The notes below the pieces were generated by a model. The model was not told the origin of the DNA. It worked only from the letters and a program-made list of their open reading frames with translations, and did not search any database. A DNA stretch of 64,000 nucleotides from Embleya sp045207785 (GTDB lineage: Bacteria; Actinomycetota; Actinomycetes; Streptomycetales; Streptomycetaceae). The position numbers were made by a program, and so were the translations under genes. Where the stretch lies: assembly GCF_045207785.1 (NCBI RefSeq), contig NZ_CP108778.1, forward strand, positions 248,001-312,000, in the 5' to 3' direction. Below, piece by piece: positions 8,427 to 17,088 of this stretch; the first letter of the stretch is position 1; every line of letters begins with the position of its first letter.

Positions 8427-9494
8427 ATGACGACCGACAGGCGTGAAGTCCCCCTCGAATTCGCCGAGAACCTCGCAACCGAGCTCAGCCGGCAATGGCC
8501 CACGATCACCAAACACCCGGACTACCAACGCCGCCTCGACGCAGGAGACGCGATTCTCGGCCGCATGTGGCACCTCCTGCGCGATGAGCCCCCCCACGGG
8601 CGCCTCATCGGCGACGGCGCCCACGACGGAACCCCCGACGAGAACCCGAACGACCGGACATGCATCCGTCTCCTCCTGCGTGCCTACAAAGGTCGCGCCA
8701 GCATCTCCTCCTGGACGGGGGGACTCGTCGGCCAGTTCCCGAGCTACTACACGACAGCCGCAATGAGCCGCCCCATCGAGAAGATCGCGGCCCAGGTCTG
8801 GCGCAAGATTCTCCGCCCCCTCATCGACACCGACGCGATCAGCGACGAACTCGGCCGACAGTGCCTCGAAGACATCGAACGCGTCCACAACCGACAGCGA
8901 ATCGAGCGGTACCGAGGTCTCCTGACCGAAGCCGGCGTCAAGCACTCCATCCGCATGTACGACTACTGGGGCGGCTACCTGCGCGACACCGCCTTCCCCT
9001 CGGTGCAAGCACGCCTCCACGCATGGACCGTGCTGGACCTCGCGGTGTCCGGCGCACCCACCCACGTGATGACCGCGCTGCTGGAGCACTACGTCGCCCA
9101 CGTCCGCGCCGCCGTCGGCGAGGACGTCTTCGATCCCGCGCGCGGCATCGTCCACACCGACGCCCCCTACTACGCCCGCCACTCCGACACCCCGCCCGAC
9201 ACGACGTTCCTCCCCGACATCGCCCGCCAATTCATCGCCATACTCCCCAGCCTCGCCCCCTCCGCCCCGCACCCGGCCAGCATTCAGGCCGTCCCGTACC
9301 TGATCGACCTGGCCGGATGGATACCCGCCAACTACCAAGGCGAGTACGACCTGCGCCCCCAGGGCCACAGCCGCAGCGCCTGCGTCCACGTGTCCGTCGG
9401 CGTCACCAACACCTGCCTGTGGATCGAGAAGATCCACCCGGCACTTGCCGAGAGCCTCCTGAGCCTCTACCGCGACCTGCGCCTCAACGCGTGA
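8427..9494 (+). CDS. Hypothetical protein under the palindromic operator (355 aa)
   Basis: ATG at 8427 follows CCGGGAGAAG. The protein is soluble, helical and without a signal peptide. Recognisable stretches include GRASISSWTGGLVGQFPSYY, DYWGGYLRDTAFPSVQARL and a C-terminal mixed region with VSVGVTNTCLWIEKIHPALA. I do not recognise the family. It is the first gene after the tandem hairpins and the perfect palindrome at 8321-8340, so it probably has its own regulated promoter. The genes 9599 and 10354 follow on the same strand. Confidence 0.65.
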   Translation: MTTDRREVPLEFAENLATELSRQWPTITKHPDYQRRLDAGDAILGRMWHLLRDEPPHGRLIGDGAHDGTPDENPNDRTCIRLLLRAYKGRASISSWTGGLVGQFPSYYTTAAMSRPIEKIAAQVWRKILRPLIDTDAISDELGRQCLEDIERVHNRQRIERYRGLLTEAGVKHSIRMYDYWGGYLRDTAFPSVQARLHAWTVLDLAVSGAPTHVMTALLEHYVAHVRAAVGEDVFDPARGIVHTDAPYYARHSDTPPDTTFLPDIARQFIAILPSLAPSAPHPASIQAVPYLIDLAGWIPANYQGEYDLRPQGHSRSACVHVSVGVTNTCLWIEKIHPALAESLLSLYRDLRLNA

Positions 9495-9498
9495 CCCA

Positions 9499-9539
9499 AC
9501 GTGTCCGCGAGCCCCGGACACACGGGCTCGCCGACACGT
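9499..9539. terminator. Imperfect stem-loop
   Basis: ACGTGTC plus GCGAGCCC can pair with GGGCTCGC plus GACACGT around a short loop, with one bulge. It lies between the stop at 9494 and the ATG at 9599. Confidence 0.4.
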
Positions 9540-9598
9540 CCCGCAGTCAAACCGCCCCGCCACCGAGACAACCGCAGGCAGACCCGGAGAAGACCCCC

Positions 9599-10174
9599 AT
9601 GACACCCAGCGTCCGGCACGCTCTCCGCTTCCTCGCCGGCCCGAACCCCACCCTCGTGGTCGCAGGCATCGCGCTCGTCCTGCCTGCGATTTCCTTCGTT
9701 CCCGACGCCACCCAGACGGCCCGCGCCCGGGACCTCATCGGCGTCATACTCGCCAGCCTCATCGTCACGCTCCAACTCGTGCGGCCCGCGGCGGCCGAAG
9801 CCTTGCGCACACCGCCGACAGACCAAGCCACGCTGCTGGCTCCCCTGGTCGCGGACACTCTGGCGAGCGGAGCCACCTTCGCCTTGACCCTCGCCGCCGT
9901 CATCGCCGCTCACGAAAACCTGCGCGCCGCACCCCCTGACACCGACCACCGCGAACTCCTGATCCTGTGGGGCCGCCGGCACGCCACCATCGCTCAGGCC
10001 CGCCGAGCCGCCGAGGCACACGACCGCAACCTGCGCCAACTCCGATTCAGCCACGAAATCGGCGACATCCCGATCGACCACCGCCTTCTGCTGCGTCGTC
10101 TCACCGACAGCCACGACAACGGCCTCCGCAACCTCGACCACACCCGCCGGTTCTACGACACCCCGTGGCAATGA
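9599..10174 (+). CDS. Small membrane protein with three predicted helices (191 aa)
   Basis: ATG at 9599; a GGAGAAG lies nine bases upstream. Hydrophobic segments at about residues 18-36 (TLVVAGIALVLPAISFV), 46-68 (LIGVILASLIVTLQLV) and 80-105 (LASGATFALTLAAVIAA) suggest three membrane helices. They are followed by a charged cytoplasmic tail of about 85 residues with repeated HDR/HDN motifs. No family was recognised. A role at the membrane in conjugal spread or entry exclusion is possible but unsupported. Confidence 0.6.
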   Translation: MTPSVRHALRFLAGPNPTLVVAGIALVLPAISFVPDATQTARARDLIGVILASLIVTLQLVRPAAAEALRTPPTDQATLLAPLVADTLASGATFALTLAAVIAAHENLRAAPPDTDHRELLILWGRRHATIAQARRAAEAHDRNLRQLRFSHEIGDIPIDHRLLLRRLTDSHDNGLRNLDHTRRFYDTPWQ

Positions 10175-10353
10175 CCCGGATCACGGGACAGCGAATCGCC
10201 GTGAACAGGGCACCCCGGAACGCCACATCGCTCCGAGACCCGGGAGACGCCCGGCCGACCGCGCATCGCGGCCACGTCGATGCCCACCCTGCTCCACCCT
10301 CCGAGCCCACCCACCGAAACGAGAGCGGCCGTCGCGGTCGCGGGAGACTTCTC

Positions 10354-10683
10354 ATGCTCGACATCGAAGCCGACACACCACTGGACCCGCGCGAGGCTCA
10401 GGACGCCCACCACCTGCTCCTCCTCGCCCGAACCCTCGGCGTCGACCCCGTCGACCTGGACGATGCCGTACACGACGCCGCCGCCCACTACGCCAGCGAG
10501 GAGTGCAACGCATCCGGCGCCGTCGACGACGACGGTGCCGCGGACGCCGTCTACGACGCAGTTGGGCATGCCGCAGCGGACGTCGACAATGCGGGCCTCG
10601 ACCGGCAAGTGCCCTATCTCGTCTCCCAGTACGGCGCGGCGAGGGCCGAACGGATCATTCGCGAGGCCGCGTGCGAAGCATGA
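10354..10683 (+). CDS. Small acidic hypothetical protein (109 aa)
   Basis: ATG at 10354 follows CGGGAGA. The protein is acidic and alanine-rich (DLDDAVHDAAAHYASEE, then AADAVYDAVGHAAADVDNAG) and ends ARAERIIREAACEA. Its stop overlaps the next start (ATGA at 10680-10683), suggesting translational coupling to the Mom-like gene. The last 30 bases and the following 60 are duplicated in decayed form at about 11630-11700, evidence of a past local duplication. Confidence 0.6.
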   Translation: MLDIEADTPLDPREAQDAHHLLLLARTLGVDPVDLDDAVHDAAAHYASEECNASGAVDDDGAADAVYDAVGHAAADVDNAGLDRQVPYLVSQYGAARAERIIREAACEA

Positions 10684-11515
10684 CGCCACGACGACCGACC
10701 GCTGCAACGATGCCACCCGCTCCAAGACGCCCGGCGGTGAAGGCGGCGGCGATGAACGCCGTCCAGGACGTCCTGCCATTCGCCGGCCTGCCCGAGATCC
10801 CGACCGCCTCCGACTGGTGTCAGCGATGGCGCGCCAGGCGGCACGCTTGGCGCCACCTCAGCGAGGGCGGGTTCGATGCCCGCCGCTACGTGGTCGAGGA
10901 CCTCGCCGAGAAGCCGGCGAAGTCCTTCGTGCTGGAGCACCACTACTCAGGCTCCTTCCCGTCCGCGCGCCTCCGTTTCGGCCTGTACGACACCGACGCC
11001 GGGGAACACCGACTGTGCGGAGTGGCGGTGTTCGGGGTCCCGGTCACGGAGGCTGTCTTGACGCGGCCCTTGCCCGGCCTCGAACCGTACGTCCAGTCGC
11101 TGGAATGCTCACGGTTCGTCCTCACGGACGACTGCCCGGCGAACGCCGAGAGTTGGTTCCTCGCCCGCTGCTTCGACGCCCTGCTCGGTCCGGTGTGCGC
11201 GGAGTCGTTTCCTTCGCCGACCCCGTACCGCGCAGGGACGTCTCCGGGGCCCTGGTGGCCGTCGGGCACGTAGGGACGATCTACCAGGCCACGAACGCGG
11301 TCTACATGGGCCGGGCCACACCGCGGACGATGAAGCTGCTTCCGAACGGCGCGGTGCTGAACGACCGGGCGGCCCAGCAGGTGCGTCGCCAGGAGCAGGG
11401 GCACGAGTACGTCGAGACCATGCTGATCCGCCTGGGGGCTCCTGGCCCGCGCGCCGGCGGCGACCCGAGGATCTGGCTTCGGGAGGCCCTGGCGAGCGTG
11501 GGGGCCGCAACGTGA
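10680..11515 (+). pseudogene. Mom-like DNA adenine-modification protein, frameshifted near 11195
   Basis: The first frame (from ATG 10680) reads EHHYSGSFPSARLRFGLYD, VAVFGVPVTEAVLT, PGLEPYVQSLECSRFVLTD and NAESWFLARCFDALLG, then loses sense. The homologous continuation RGVVSFADPVPRRDVSG, GHVGTIYQATNAVYMGRA and LLPNGAVLNDRA is in another frame and runs to 11515. One missing base near 11195 explains it. The whole matches the Mom-like (GNAT-fold) proteins of actinobacteria and phages, related to phage Mu Mom, which modifies adenine in DNA to block restriction. Either the gene is dead or there is a sequence error; the ends are otherwise well conserved. The true start may be downstream, for example ATG 10752. 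Confidence 0.7.
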
Positions 11516-11628
11516 GACACCGCGGTGCCCATCGGTACGTGTACCGCCTGGGCAGAGATCGGCGTGAGCGGGAGAGCATCCGGTTGGGTCTTCCGACGCT
11601 CAGTCTCTACCCCAAGAGCTCGGACTGA
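11512..11628 (+). CDS. 38-residue basic protein coupled to the Mom-like gene
   Basis: GTG at 11512 overlaps the Mom-like stop (GTGA). The translation begins MRHRGAHRYVYRLGRDRRER and ends LGLPTLSLYPKSSD. The sequence is compact, basic and has no alternative frame of similar quality. From memory, similar short tails follow or are fused to other actinobacterial Mom-like proteins, so it may be a detached C-terminal module. Function unknown. Confidence 0.5.
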   Translation: MRHRGAHRYVYRLGRDRRERESIRLGLPTLSLYPKSSD

Positions 11629-11784
11629 CCGAAGGGATCATTCACGAGGCCGTGGACGGAGCCTGAAGCCACGGCGGCCTGCCACCGCAACCCACTCTGC
11701 CTGCCGAAACGCCCGAGTTCGGGCCGAGCGACTGATCGGATCGACGCCGCATCCCCAACCACCGACCACCACAGGAAGAAGATC
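11629..11784 (+). repeat. Decayed duplicate of the 10650-10720 junction
   Basis: GGATCATTCACGAGGCCG, with the surrounding 70 bases, closely matches GGATCATTCGCGAGGCCG at the end of the 10354 gene and the start of the Mom-like gene. In one frame both read RDHSRGR..SxxPRRP. The copy has lost its start and stop signals. Confidence 0.6.
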
Positions 11785-12042
11785 ATGTTTCGCATTGTGA
11801 TAGACGTACCCAACGCGCGATACGTCGACGAACTCGCGGATGCCCTCGACGCAGCCGCAGCCGCGCGCGAGAAGGACGGCGACCCCGAGTCGCTCTGGCT
11901 GGCGATCCGCTGGGGAAAGACCGCAACCCGCCTCCGCGTCGGCCTCGACGCGATGCTCACGCAATCCTCCACAAACCCCCACAAGGTTCTCGTTCCCGTT
12001 CAGCGAACGGCGCCCGCGCTCACCGCGCCCGCCGCTCGATGA
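11785..12042 (+). CDS. Small hypothetical protein (85 aa)
   Basis: ATG at 11785 follows AGGAAGAAG. The product begins MFRIVIDVPNARYVDELADA and contains an alanine-rich helix followed by LWLAIRWGKTATRLRVGLDA, which looks like a small alpha/beta fold. No family was recognised. It stands between the decayed duplicate and the gene at 12177. Confidence 0.5.
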   Translation: MFRIVIDVPNARYVDELADALDAAAAAREKDGDPESLWLAIRWGKTATRLRVGLDAMLTQSSTNPHKVLVPVQRTAPALTAPAAR

Positions 12043-12176
12043 CCGAACGCGGGGAGGCACACGAAGCCTTCGTCGCGAAGGAGTCGGCGTCCGACGCCCG
12101 ATGCTGACGACCTGAACGTCGCTCGGCCTTGAACCGGTGTCAGCGCCCCTCCACTCCACGCAGGAAGGAGCCCGCA

Positions 12177-12710
12177 ATGGTTCACACAGAACAACCGCCC
12201 GACCTCGACGAGATCGACGCCCGCGACGCGGCCGCAATCCCGCCACCGTGGGCCTACGTAGAGAACCACGCGATCATCGTTGCCGGCCTTCAAATCCACG
12301 GCCCCGGCGACATCAGCTACACCACGGCCATCGCGAGCATCGACGGCGCGGAACTGGCGGACCCTGAGTCCGCGCCGGACGACGCGCAGGTCGCCGCGAA
12401 CATCGCATTCATGGTCCACTCCCGACAGGACGTGCCCGACCTCTTGGCCCACGTCCGGCGTCTGGCCGGCCGGATCGACCAAGTGCGGCTCCTCACCGAC
12501 CGGGCCGCGGCTCAAGACCTGCCGGCGGTGACCTTGATGACGCTGCGCGCGGTCCTGGACGGAGCCGCAGTGCCCATCGACCTCGAAGAGCCCGCGCCGA
12601 CCCGATGGGCCTACAAGCAAGCATGCGCCGCACTCGAACACCACCGCCAGCGAGCCGACGATGCCGAAGAAGAAGTCAAGCGCCTGCGGACCGAACTGCC
12701 CTCCCCCTAG
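12177..12710 (+). CDS. Hypothetical protein of mobile-element type (177 aa)
   Basis: ATG at 12177 lies seven bases after AGGAAGGAG. The N-terminus is acidic (PPDLDEIDARDAAAIPPPW). A central part around DDAQVAANIAFMVHSRQDVP resembles the short conserved segment seen in many actinophage and Streptomyces plasmid proteins that track screening intervals of unknown meaning. The C-terminus is a coiled coil (YKQACAALEHHRQRADDAEE). Function unknown. It is the last gene before the strong terminator at 12783. Confidence 0.6.
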   Translation: MVHTEQPPDLDEIDARDAAAIPPPWAYVENHAIIVAGLQIHGPGDISYTTAIASIDGAELADPESAPDDAQVAANIAFMVHSRQDVPDLLAHVRRLAGRIDQVRLLTDRAAAQDLPAVTLMTLRAVLDGAAVPIDLEEPAPTRWAYKQACAALEHHRQRADDAEEEVKRLRTELPSP

Positions 12711-12782
12711 GAACGAGCCGCTGGCATGAGGGTCCACCCCCCCCGATCCTCACGCCCCTCCCGCGCGACAGCGCCACCCACA

Positions 12783-12816
12783 GAGGCCCTCCCCATTTCG
12801 GGGAGGGCCTCTTTTG
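12783..12816 (+). terminator. Rho-independent terminator
   Basis: A perfect 12-bp stem (12783-12794 with 12800-12811), loop ATTTC, then TTTT. It ends the first plus-strand gene run. Confidence 0.9.
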
Positions 12817-13454
12817 CGTTGTGCCGACGAGCCGTCCGACCGAAGAGGTCGCCTAGCTCGCCGCTACCGACAACTTGCTCATATTGGATCAACAACCCAT
12901 GTTTGTCTATTAGAGCCATTGAGACAATTGAGAATTTAGCGACTAATAGAACGATTCGATGCGGAGTCGCAGAAGTGCTCGCAGGCTGGAATCGCCCCTG
13001 AGGCCACGCGAAGCCCTTGAAGGCCCCTGTGAGGCTCTGGCGGTAAGCGTCCAGGCAATCACTCCACCCTGGGCATGTTGACCCCGGAGACGGGATTTGC
13101 GCAGGTCAGAGGTGGTTTCTCGCCCGCTCAGAACCTCGTCTTTCGGGCATTTCTCCTGACGGTCACGCGCTTCGGCCGGCCACTTGGAGATCGCATTTCG
13201 ACACGCCGAGGCGCGGATGGCAGTTTTGGCAGTCGAATGAGCCCGCCGCCGTGCCGACAATCATGTTCAATAGGTAGTCTCTTTGCAGGTCAGTGCAGTT
13301 GTTGGTGTGCATGCATGTCCGCATGCTCCTCCGACTGTGGCCTCATCCGCCGCGCAGAATGCTCCTCCGCGAGCAGGTCAACATCTGCTTGAATGCGCCT
13401 AATGATCTTGATGTAGGCCCGTGCTCACGGGCAGAGAAGGGCGGATGATCCCTG
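12817..13454. other. Gene-free, relatively AT-rich region upstream of parA
   Basis: No coding frame with actinomycete codon bias is visible over 638 bases. It holds an inverted pair TCTATTAG/CTAATAGA (about 12906-12950) enclosing two close copies of ATTGAGA, a direct pair ATGCTCCTCCG at 13323-13333 and 13359-13369 (36 bases apart), and several GCATGC-type steps. It is the natural place for the parA promoter and possibly a partition site; neither is proven. Confidence 0.45.
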
Positions 13455-14417
13455 GTGGGACCGATCACTCCTATGTACGAGCCACATACGCTGCCTCCTG
13501 AATATTGGATCTACCTGCCTTTCCAGACAATCGCGTATGCGCACGGTAAGGGCGGTACGGGCAAATCAACGCTCTCGTCGCATCACAGCGCGCACAGCGC
13601 ACAAGTCTTCTGCCGTGAAGCCGCGGCACAGGGTGTAGAGCCACTGCGCACGCTCCACATCGATCTCAACAAGCAGGGAAACTCGCGCCAGGACTTCGGT
13701 ATCAAGGGAACGGCGCTCGACGACGACGGCTGGAACCTCTACAAGGCCATCATCGACGGGGAACCTCTGGTACCCATCCGTGATGTCCGCCCCGGGCTGG
13801 ACCTGGTCCCGGGTGGAAAGTACCTCCAAAAGGTCGTTACGAACATGCCCGGGCTGCAGAACGAGGAGGGCGCTCGAGCGAACCTGCGCCTGGTATGCGC
13901 GCTGCTACCCATCGCGCACCTCTACGCGCGCATCGTGATTGACACACCGCCCGAAAACCTGCACCTGCAGAGCCTTGCCTACCCGGCCACCCGCTTCGTG
14001 ATCGTCCCGACCAAGGCCGACAGCGCGAGCATCGACGGACTCGCGGAAGTGGCCGAGCGCTACAGCGTCGCCGTCGAGATGAATCCGGCGCTGACCCTCC
14101 TGGGCGTAGTGCTCTTCGATCTGGAACGGGCGGCACCGAAAATAGAGCGTGAGGCACGCGCGCGGATCGACTTCGTACTCGGAGGCGTGGTCCCGACTCT
14201 CAAGGCCAGGGTGTGCCATGTCCCGTCGGCCCCGATCGAGGCCAGGCAGCGCGGCAAGGTGACCTTCGAGCTGGAGGAAGAGATCCTGAAGCGCCGCCGT
14301 CCAGGCGCGCAGGTGGAGACAACACCCGTGGAACGGTTGGCTGGCGACTTCCGGGACGTCTTCGCCGAGATCGCAGTCCTTACGGAAGCCATTCGCCAGG
14401 AAGAGGAAGCCGCGTGA
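13455..14417 (+). CDS. parA: ParA-family partition ATPase (320 aa)
   Basis: The deviant Walker A motif is KGGTGKST (about residues 32-39, the ParA/MinD form KGGxGKS). DIHL/DLNKQG follows near residue 75, and Walker B-like VIDTPPENL is near 157. FVIVPTKADSASIDGL is the typical ParA switch strand. The GTG at 13455 is used; ATG at 13473 is an alternative. The length suits plasmid-type ParA. The stop overlaps the GTG of the next gene (GTGA), so the two are coupled, as expected for a partition operon. The role is active segregation of the element through ATP-dependent DNA binding together with a partner protein. Confidence 0.85.
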   Translation: MGPITPMYEPHTLPPEYWIYLPFQTIAYAHGKGGTGKSTLSSHHSAHSAQVFCREAAAQGVEPLRTLHIDLNKQGNSRQDFGIKGTALDDDGWNLYKAIIDGEPLVPIRDVRPGLDLVPGGKYLQKVVTNMPGLQNEEGARANLRLVCALLPIAHLYARIVIDTPPENLHLQSLAYPATRFVIVPTKADSASIDGLAEVAERYSVAVEMNPALTLLGVVLFDLERAAPKIEREARARIDFVLGGVVPTLKARVCHVPSAPIEARQRGKVTFELEEEILKRRRPGAQVETTPVERLAGDFRDVFAEIAVLTEAIRQEEEAA

Positions 14418-15160
14418 CCAGCACAGACGAGTACCAAGGCGGTCTCACACCTGGTGTCGGCGACACCTTCAAGAAGGACGCGAAAGGCGCAACACCGGCG
14501 CCACCGCCACGCGCACCCGCACCGGTTCCGCAGCAACCACGTGAGGTTCCGCCGGCGCCACCCGCACGTGAAGACCGCACACGTAACAACCACCAGCCAT
14601 TCTCGGGCGAGCTGACGGTCACAACACTGAACCGGGAAGAGCAGATCACCGACGTGCTCGACGCGGTCGAAGCAGCCCAGCGAGGGCGCCAGACCGGTGG
14701 TACATCGCGGCGCGCACCAGTGACCGTCTACGTCAACGACACGCTCATGAAGCGGATTCAGGAATACCAGCGCCGCAAGCAGAACGAACTCGGACTGCGC
14801 GACTACGACAATGGACGCGTTCTCCTGGACGCGGTTGCTTCCGTCTTCAGGGAGATCCCGGGTCTCATCCTGGACACCCGGGCGCCCAAAATCGACGGTC
14901 TCTTCGAGGCATACTCCGAACCCACGCGGGCCGGCGAGGCATCGAACATCCCTTGGCAGGCCAAGATGGCCGTGGGAAACCGCGCACTGATCGACACCAT
15001 GGCCGACGCACTCGGCGAGCATCTCGACGCCGACGTGTCCCGTTCCGAGCTGCTAAACACGGCCCTCGACACGTTCCTCCCGCCCCTCGAACGCAAGCCA
15101 CTTGCAGGCGATCGCCGTCGACGCAAGCCCACACCTTCCGGTGAAAGCGACCCCGAATAG
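14414..15160 (+). CDS. ParA partner, probable centromere-binding protein (248 aa)
   Basis: GTG at 14414 overlaps the parA stop. The N-terminal 60 residues are proline/alanine-rich and disordered. The middle holds APVTVYVNDTLMKRIQEYQR, a pattern like a ribbon-helix-helix DNA-binding arm (strand, then helix). A helical domain with SRSELLNTALDTFLPPLERK and a basic tail follow. By position and architecture it should be the DNA-binding half of the partition pair, but it is not a canonical ParB with a CTP-binding fold. A terminator follows at 15200. Confidence 0.65.
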   Translation: MTSTDEYQGGLTPGVGDTFKKDAKGATPAPPPRAPAPVPQQPREVPPAPPAREDRTRNNHQPFSGELTVTTLNREEQITDVLDAVEAAQRGRQTGGTSRRAPVTVYVNDTLMKRIQEYQRRKQNELGLRDYDNGRVLLDAVASVFREIPGLILDTRAPKIDGLFEAYSEPTRAGEASNIPWQAKMAVGNRALIDTMADALGEHLDADVSRSELLNTALDTFLPPLERKPLAGDRRRRKPTPSGESDPE

Positions 15161-15199
15161 ACGCCCGAACGCGCACGGGGCGATGTCGTCTTGGATCGT

Positions 15200-15234
15200 G
15201 GCCTCACCACTTCGCGCAAGTGGTGAGGCCCTTT
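15200..15234 (+). terminator. Rho-independent terminator of the par operon
   Basis: A perfect 13-bp stem (15200-15212 with 15218-15230), loop CGCGC, followed by CTTTC. Confidence 0.85.
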
Positions 15235-15564
15235 CGCGTGCCGAATGACGACTCCCTCAACCCCCTGCGGCGCGTACGCATGCGCAGAACGATCCGCGCG
15301 AGGACCACTAGGACTGACACAAGAAGCCTGAAAGCACTGCATCGGGGCCGCAGACCTGGCGGCGCAGACCCACCAGCCTTCACCACCAGGCAGCGCCGAT
15401 GCAGGCCCTGGGCACACCGGACGGGCAGTCGAAGAGGGAAAAGAGCGGGCGGACCCTCCTTTTCCATGGACACGGGATCGAGGGGACGGTGACGCGCGGT
15501 TGGCCTGGATCGACCTGGCGCCGAGCAGGAACGGTCCTCCTCCGGCCCCGAGCCATGATTCCGC
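15235..15564. other. Gene-free spacer between convergent operons
   Basis: The 330 bases lie between the par terminator and the 3' end of the minus-strand cassette. Frames are open on both strands but none has coding bias or a start site. I see no clear repeats or hairpins apart from short GC-rich stems. Confidence 0.4.
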
Positions 15565-16302
15565 TCACCCAGTGGTCGAGAGCAGACGTGCACGCCACGC
15601 CAGGGCGTACGTCATGCAGTTCGACTCGCTCCGATGTGAGGGAGCGCAACCGGGCCGGTGACGGCCCGAGTACGACCATGCCATGGAATCGGCCGAGGCG
15701 AGTCGCGGAGCGTAGGCCCGCAACCCCCGGGCCTTCACGCCGAATCCGTGCAGAGGTATGCCGATACCTGCCAACGTCTCGACGATCGTGCCGATCTCCC
15801 TCGTGGCTTGGCGCCGGCAGACGGACCCGACGGCGACGAGCGGAAGCGTCGTGAGATCGACCCCCGCCCTTTCGTACAGGGACACCGCCAACACATAGTC
15901 GTCGAGATCCCACCCCTGGAGCACGGGCACGAAAGAGACTTCGGGTGCCGCGGCGCGGAGCGCGAGGTAGTTGTCGACGGTGTTCTCCTGATGCCGACGA
16001 ACGCTCAGGCCGGTGCGGTGGACGATGTGCGGTTCGCAGGGCCAGTCCATCGGGGCCGCCCAGTCCAGGAGACCGATCTCGTCGTGGTAGCGACGAACGG
16101 CCGCGACGTAGCGTGCCGCTGTGGTTTCCCAGCCGCCGAACAAACTGAGCTCCGTGAACGCCCCGCTGTCGAGCGCCCAGGGAACGCGGGCCCGGGGGAG
16201 GGTGCGGCGAGCGGCCAGCCGGCGATGGGAGACGAACAGCGGCACCGCTATTCGGGGGTGGTCGAGCCAATGCGGCATATGTGTGCCCAAGTAGAACCTC
16301 AC
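15565..16302 (-). CDS. DpdA-like 7-deazaguanine DNA transglycosylase (TGT superfamily, 245 aa)
   Basis: GTG at 16302 overlaps the transporter stop (GTGA). Conserved steps of the queuine/7-deazaguanine transglycosylase fold run in order: FYLGTHMPHWL (residues 3-13), ALDSGAFTELS (substrate-binding aspartate), LDWAAPMDW, FVPVLQGWDLDDY, TTLPLVAVGSVCRRQ (with the catalytic-region glycine/serine), LHGFGVKARGL, and ADSMAWS. The C-terminal C-x9-C (GCAPSHRSESNC) could complete a metal site. Phage and bacterial DpdA proteins exchange guanine in DNA for a 7-deazaguanine base. No preQ0 biosynthesis genes (queC, D, E, folE) are in view, so the base would have to be imported or host-made. Confidence 0.8.
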   Translation of the reverse strand: MRFYLGTHMPHWLDHPRIAVPLFVSHRRLAARRTLPRARVPWALDSGAFTELSLFGGWETTAARYVAAVRRYHDEIGLLDWAAPMDWPCEPHIVHRTGLSVRRHQENTVDNYLALRAAAPEVSFVPVLQGWDLDDYVLAVSLYERAGVDLTTLPLVAVGSVCRRQATREIGTIVETLAGIGIPLHGFGVKARGLRAYAPRLASADSMAWSYSGRHRPGCAPSHRSESNCMTYALAWRARLLSTTG

Positions 16303-16907
16303 CCGGCTGTACCTCCACGGCGGGCCGCATACCGGCCGCCGCTCAGAACACACAGAGCGGCCGCGGTCGCCCACACCTTGCCGATCATCTGGCCGGGGAG
16401 CAGCGCCAGGTCGCCGAACGCCATGCTCAGGAACAGGACGCTGTCGACGACGGTGCCCACCAGATTGGACCCACCGACGGCAACGAGGCGGCCACGGTGC
16501 CGCAATGCCGCGTAGACCGCCGTGTCCGCGACCTCGGAGACCGCGAACGAGGTAGCCGCAGCCACCGCGACGCGGGGATCGGCGAAGAGCAACGAGAGGA
16601 CCGTGCCGAACCCGAGCGCGACGAACACCGCAGTTGCGCCCCCGCGTTCGTGCACCAGGTCGCGCAGCGTGAATGCGAGTCCGGCGAAGTACACGCCGGC
16701 GGATGCGTGGATCCCGGGCCAGACCTCCACGGCGCCGTGCTGCTGGATCACCCAGTTCGCGGCCGGGATGGTTCCCGCGTAGGTCAGGCACAGCGCAGCG
16801 GTGCGAAGGTCGAACGCCCACCGATTCCTGAGGGCGCGGAGTCCGACGAGGCGGGTCGAGAGGCGATGTGGCTCGGGCCGGTGAATGGGTGCGGGCTGGT
16901 GATCCAC
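16299..16907 (-). CDS. VUT/YhhQ-family queuosine-precursor transporter (202 aa)
   Basis: The GTG at 16907 has GAGGAG three bases upstream and is preferred; an in-frame GTG-free ATG at 17021 lacks a site. Six hydrophobic segments are visible, with the VUT hallmarks LTYAGTIPAANWVIQQ, GLAFTLRDLVHERGG, AVSEVADTAVYAALR and NLVGTVVDSVLFLSMAF. The family (DUF165, YhhQ/QueT-like) imports preQ0, preQ1 or queuine. Overlap with the DpdA-like gene strongly suggests that it supplies that enzyme's deazaguanine substrate. Confidence 0.85.
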   Translation of the reverse strand: MDHQPAPIHRPEPHRLSTRLVGLRALRNRWAFDLRTAALCLTYAGTIPAANWVIQQHGAVEVWPGIHASAGVYFAGLAFTLRDLVHERGGATAVFVALGFGTVLSLLFADPRVAVAAATSFAVSEVADTAVYAALRHRGRLVAVGGSNLVGTVVDSVLFLSMAFGDLALLPGQMIGKVWATAAALCVLSGGRYAARRGGTAG

Positions 16908-17088
16908 GGTCTCCTCGCGCAGTGCAGAGCACGCCCGGGATTCGACCACGGGCGTGGTGGGGGAGCGATGGGGCAGCGATGCGTCGGGAGAGCCGCAGGG
17001 TGGGTCGGCGGCCCGGGGCATCGTGCCGAAGGGTTTCGCAGCCGGGCCCGGTGGCGAAGACGGGTTGCCTCCGCCACCGGGCGCAGTG

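Noticed and set aside
11629..11784. Independent small gene after the Mom-like module
   Set aside because: The apparent reading is the decayed duplicate of the 10650-10720 junction without a start.
15399..15854. 151-codon plus-strand frame opposite the end of the DpdA-like gene
   Set aside because: No start signal and arginine-rich shadow composition; the minus strand is clearly coding from 15565.
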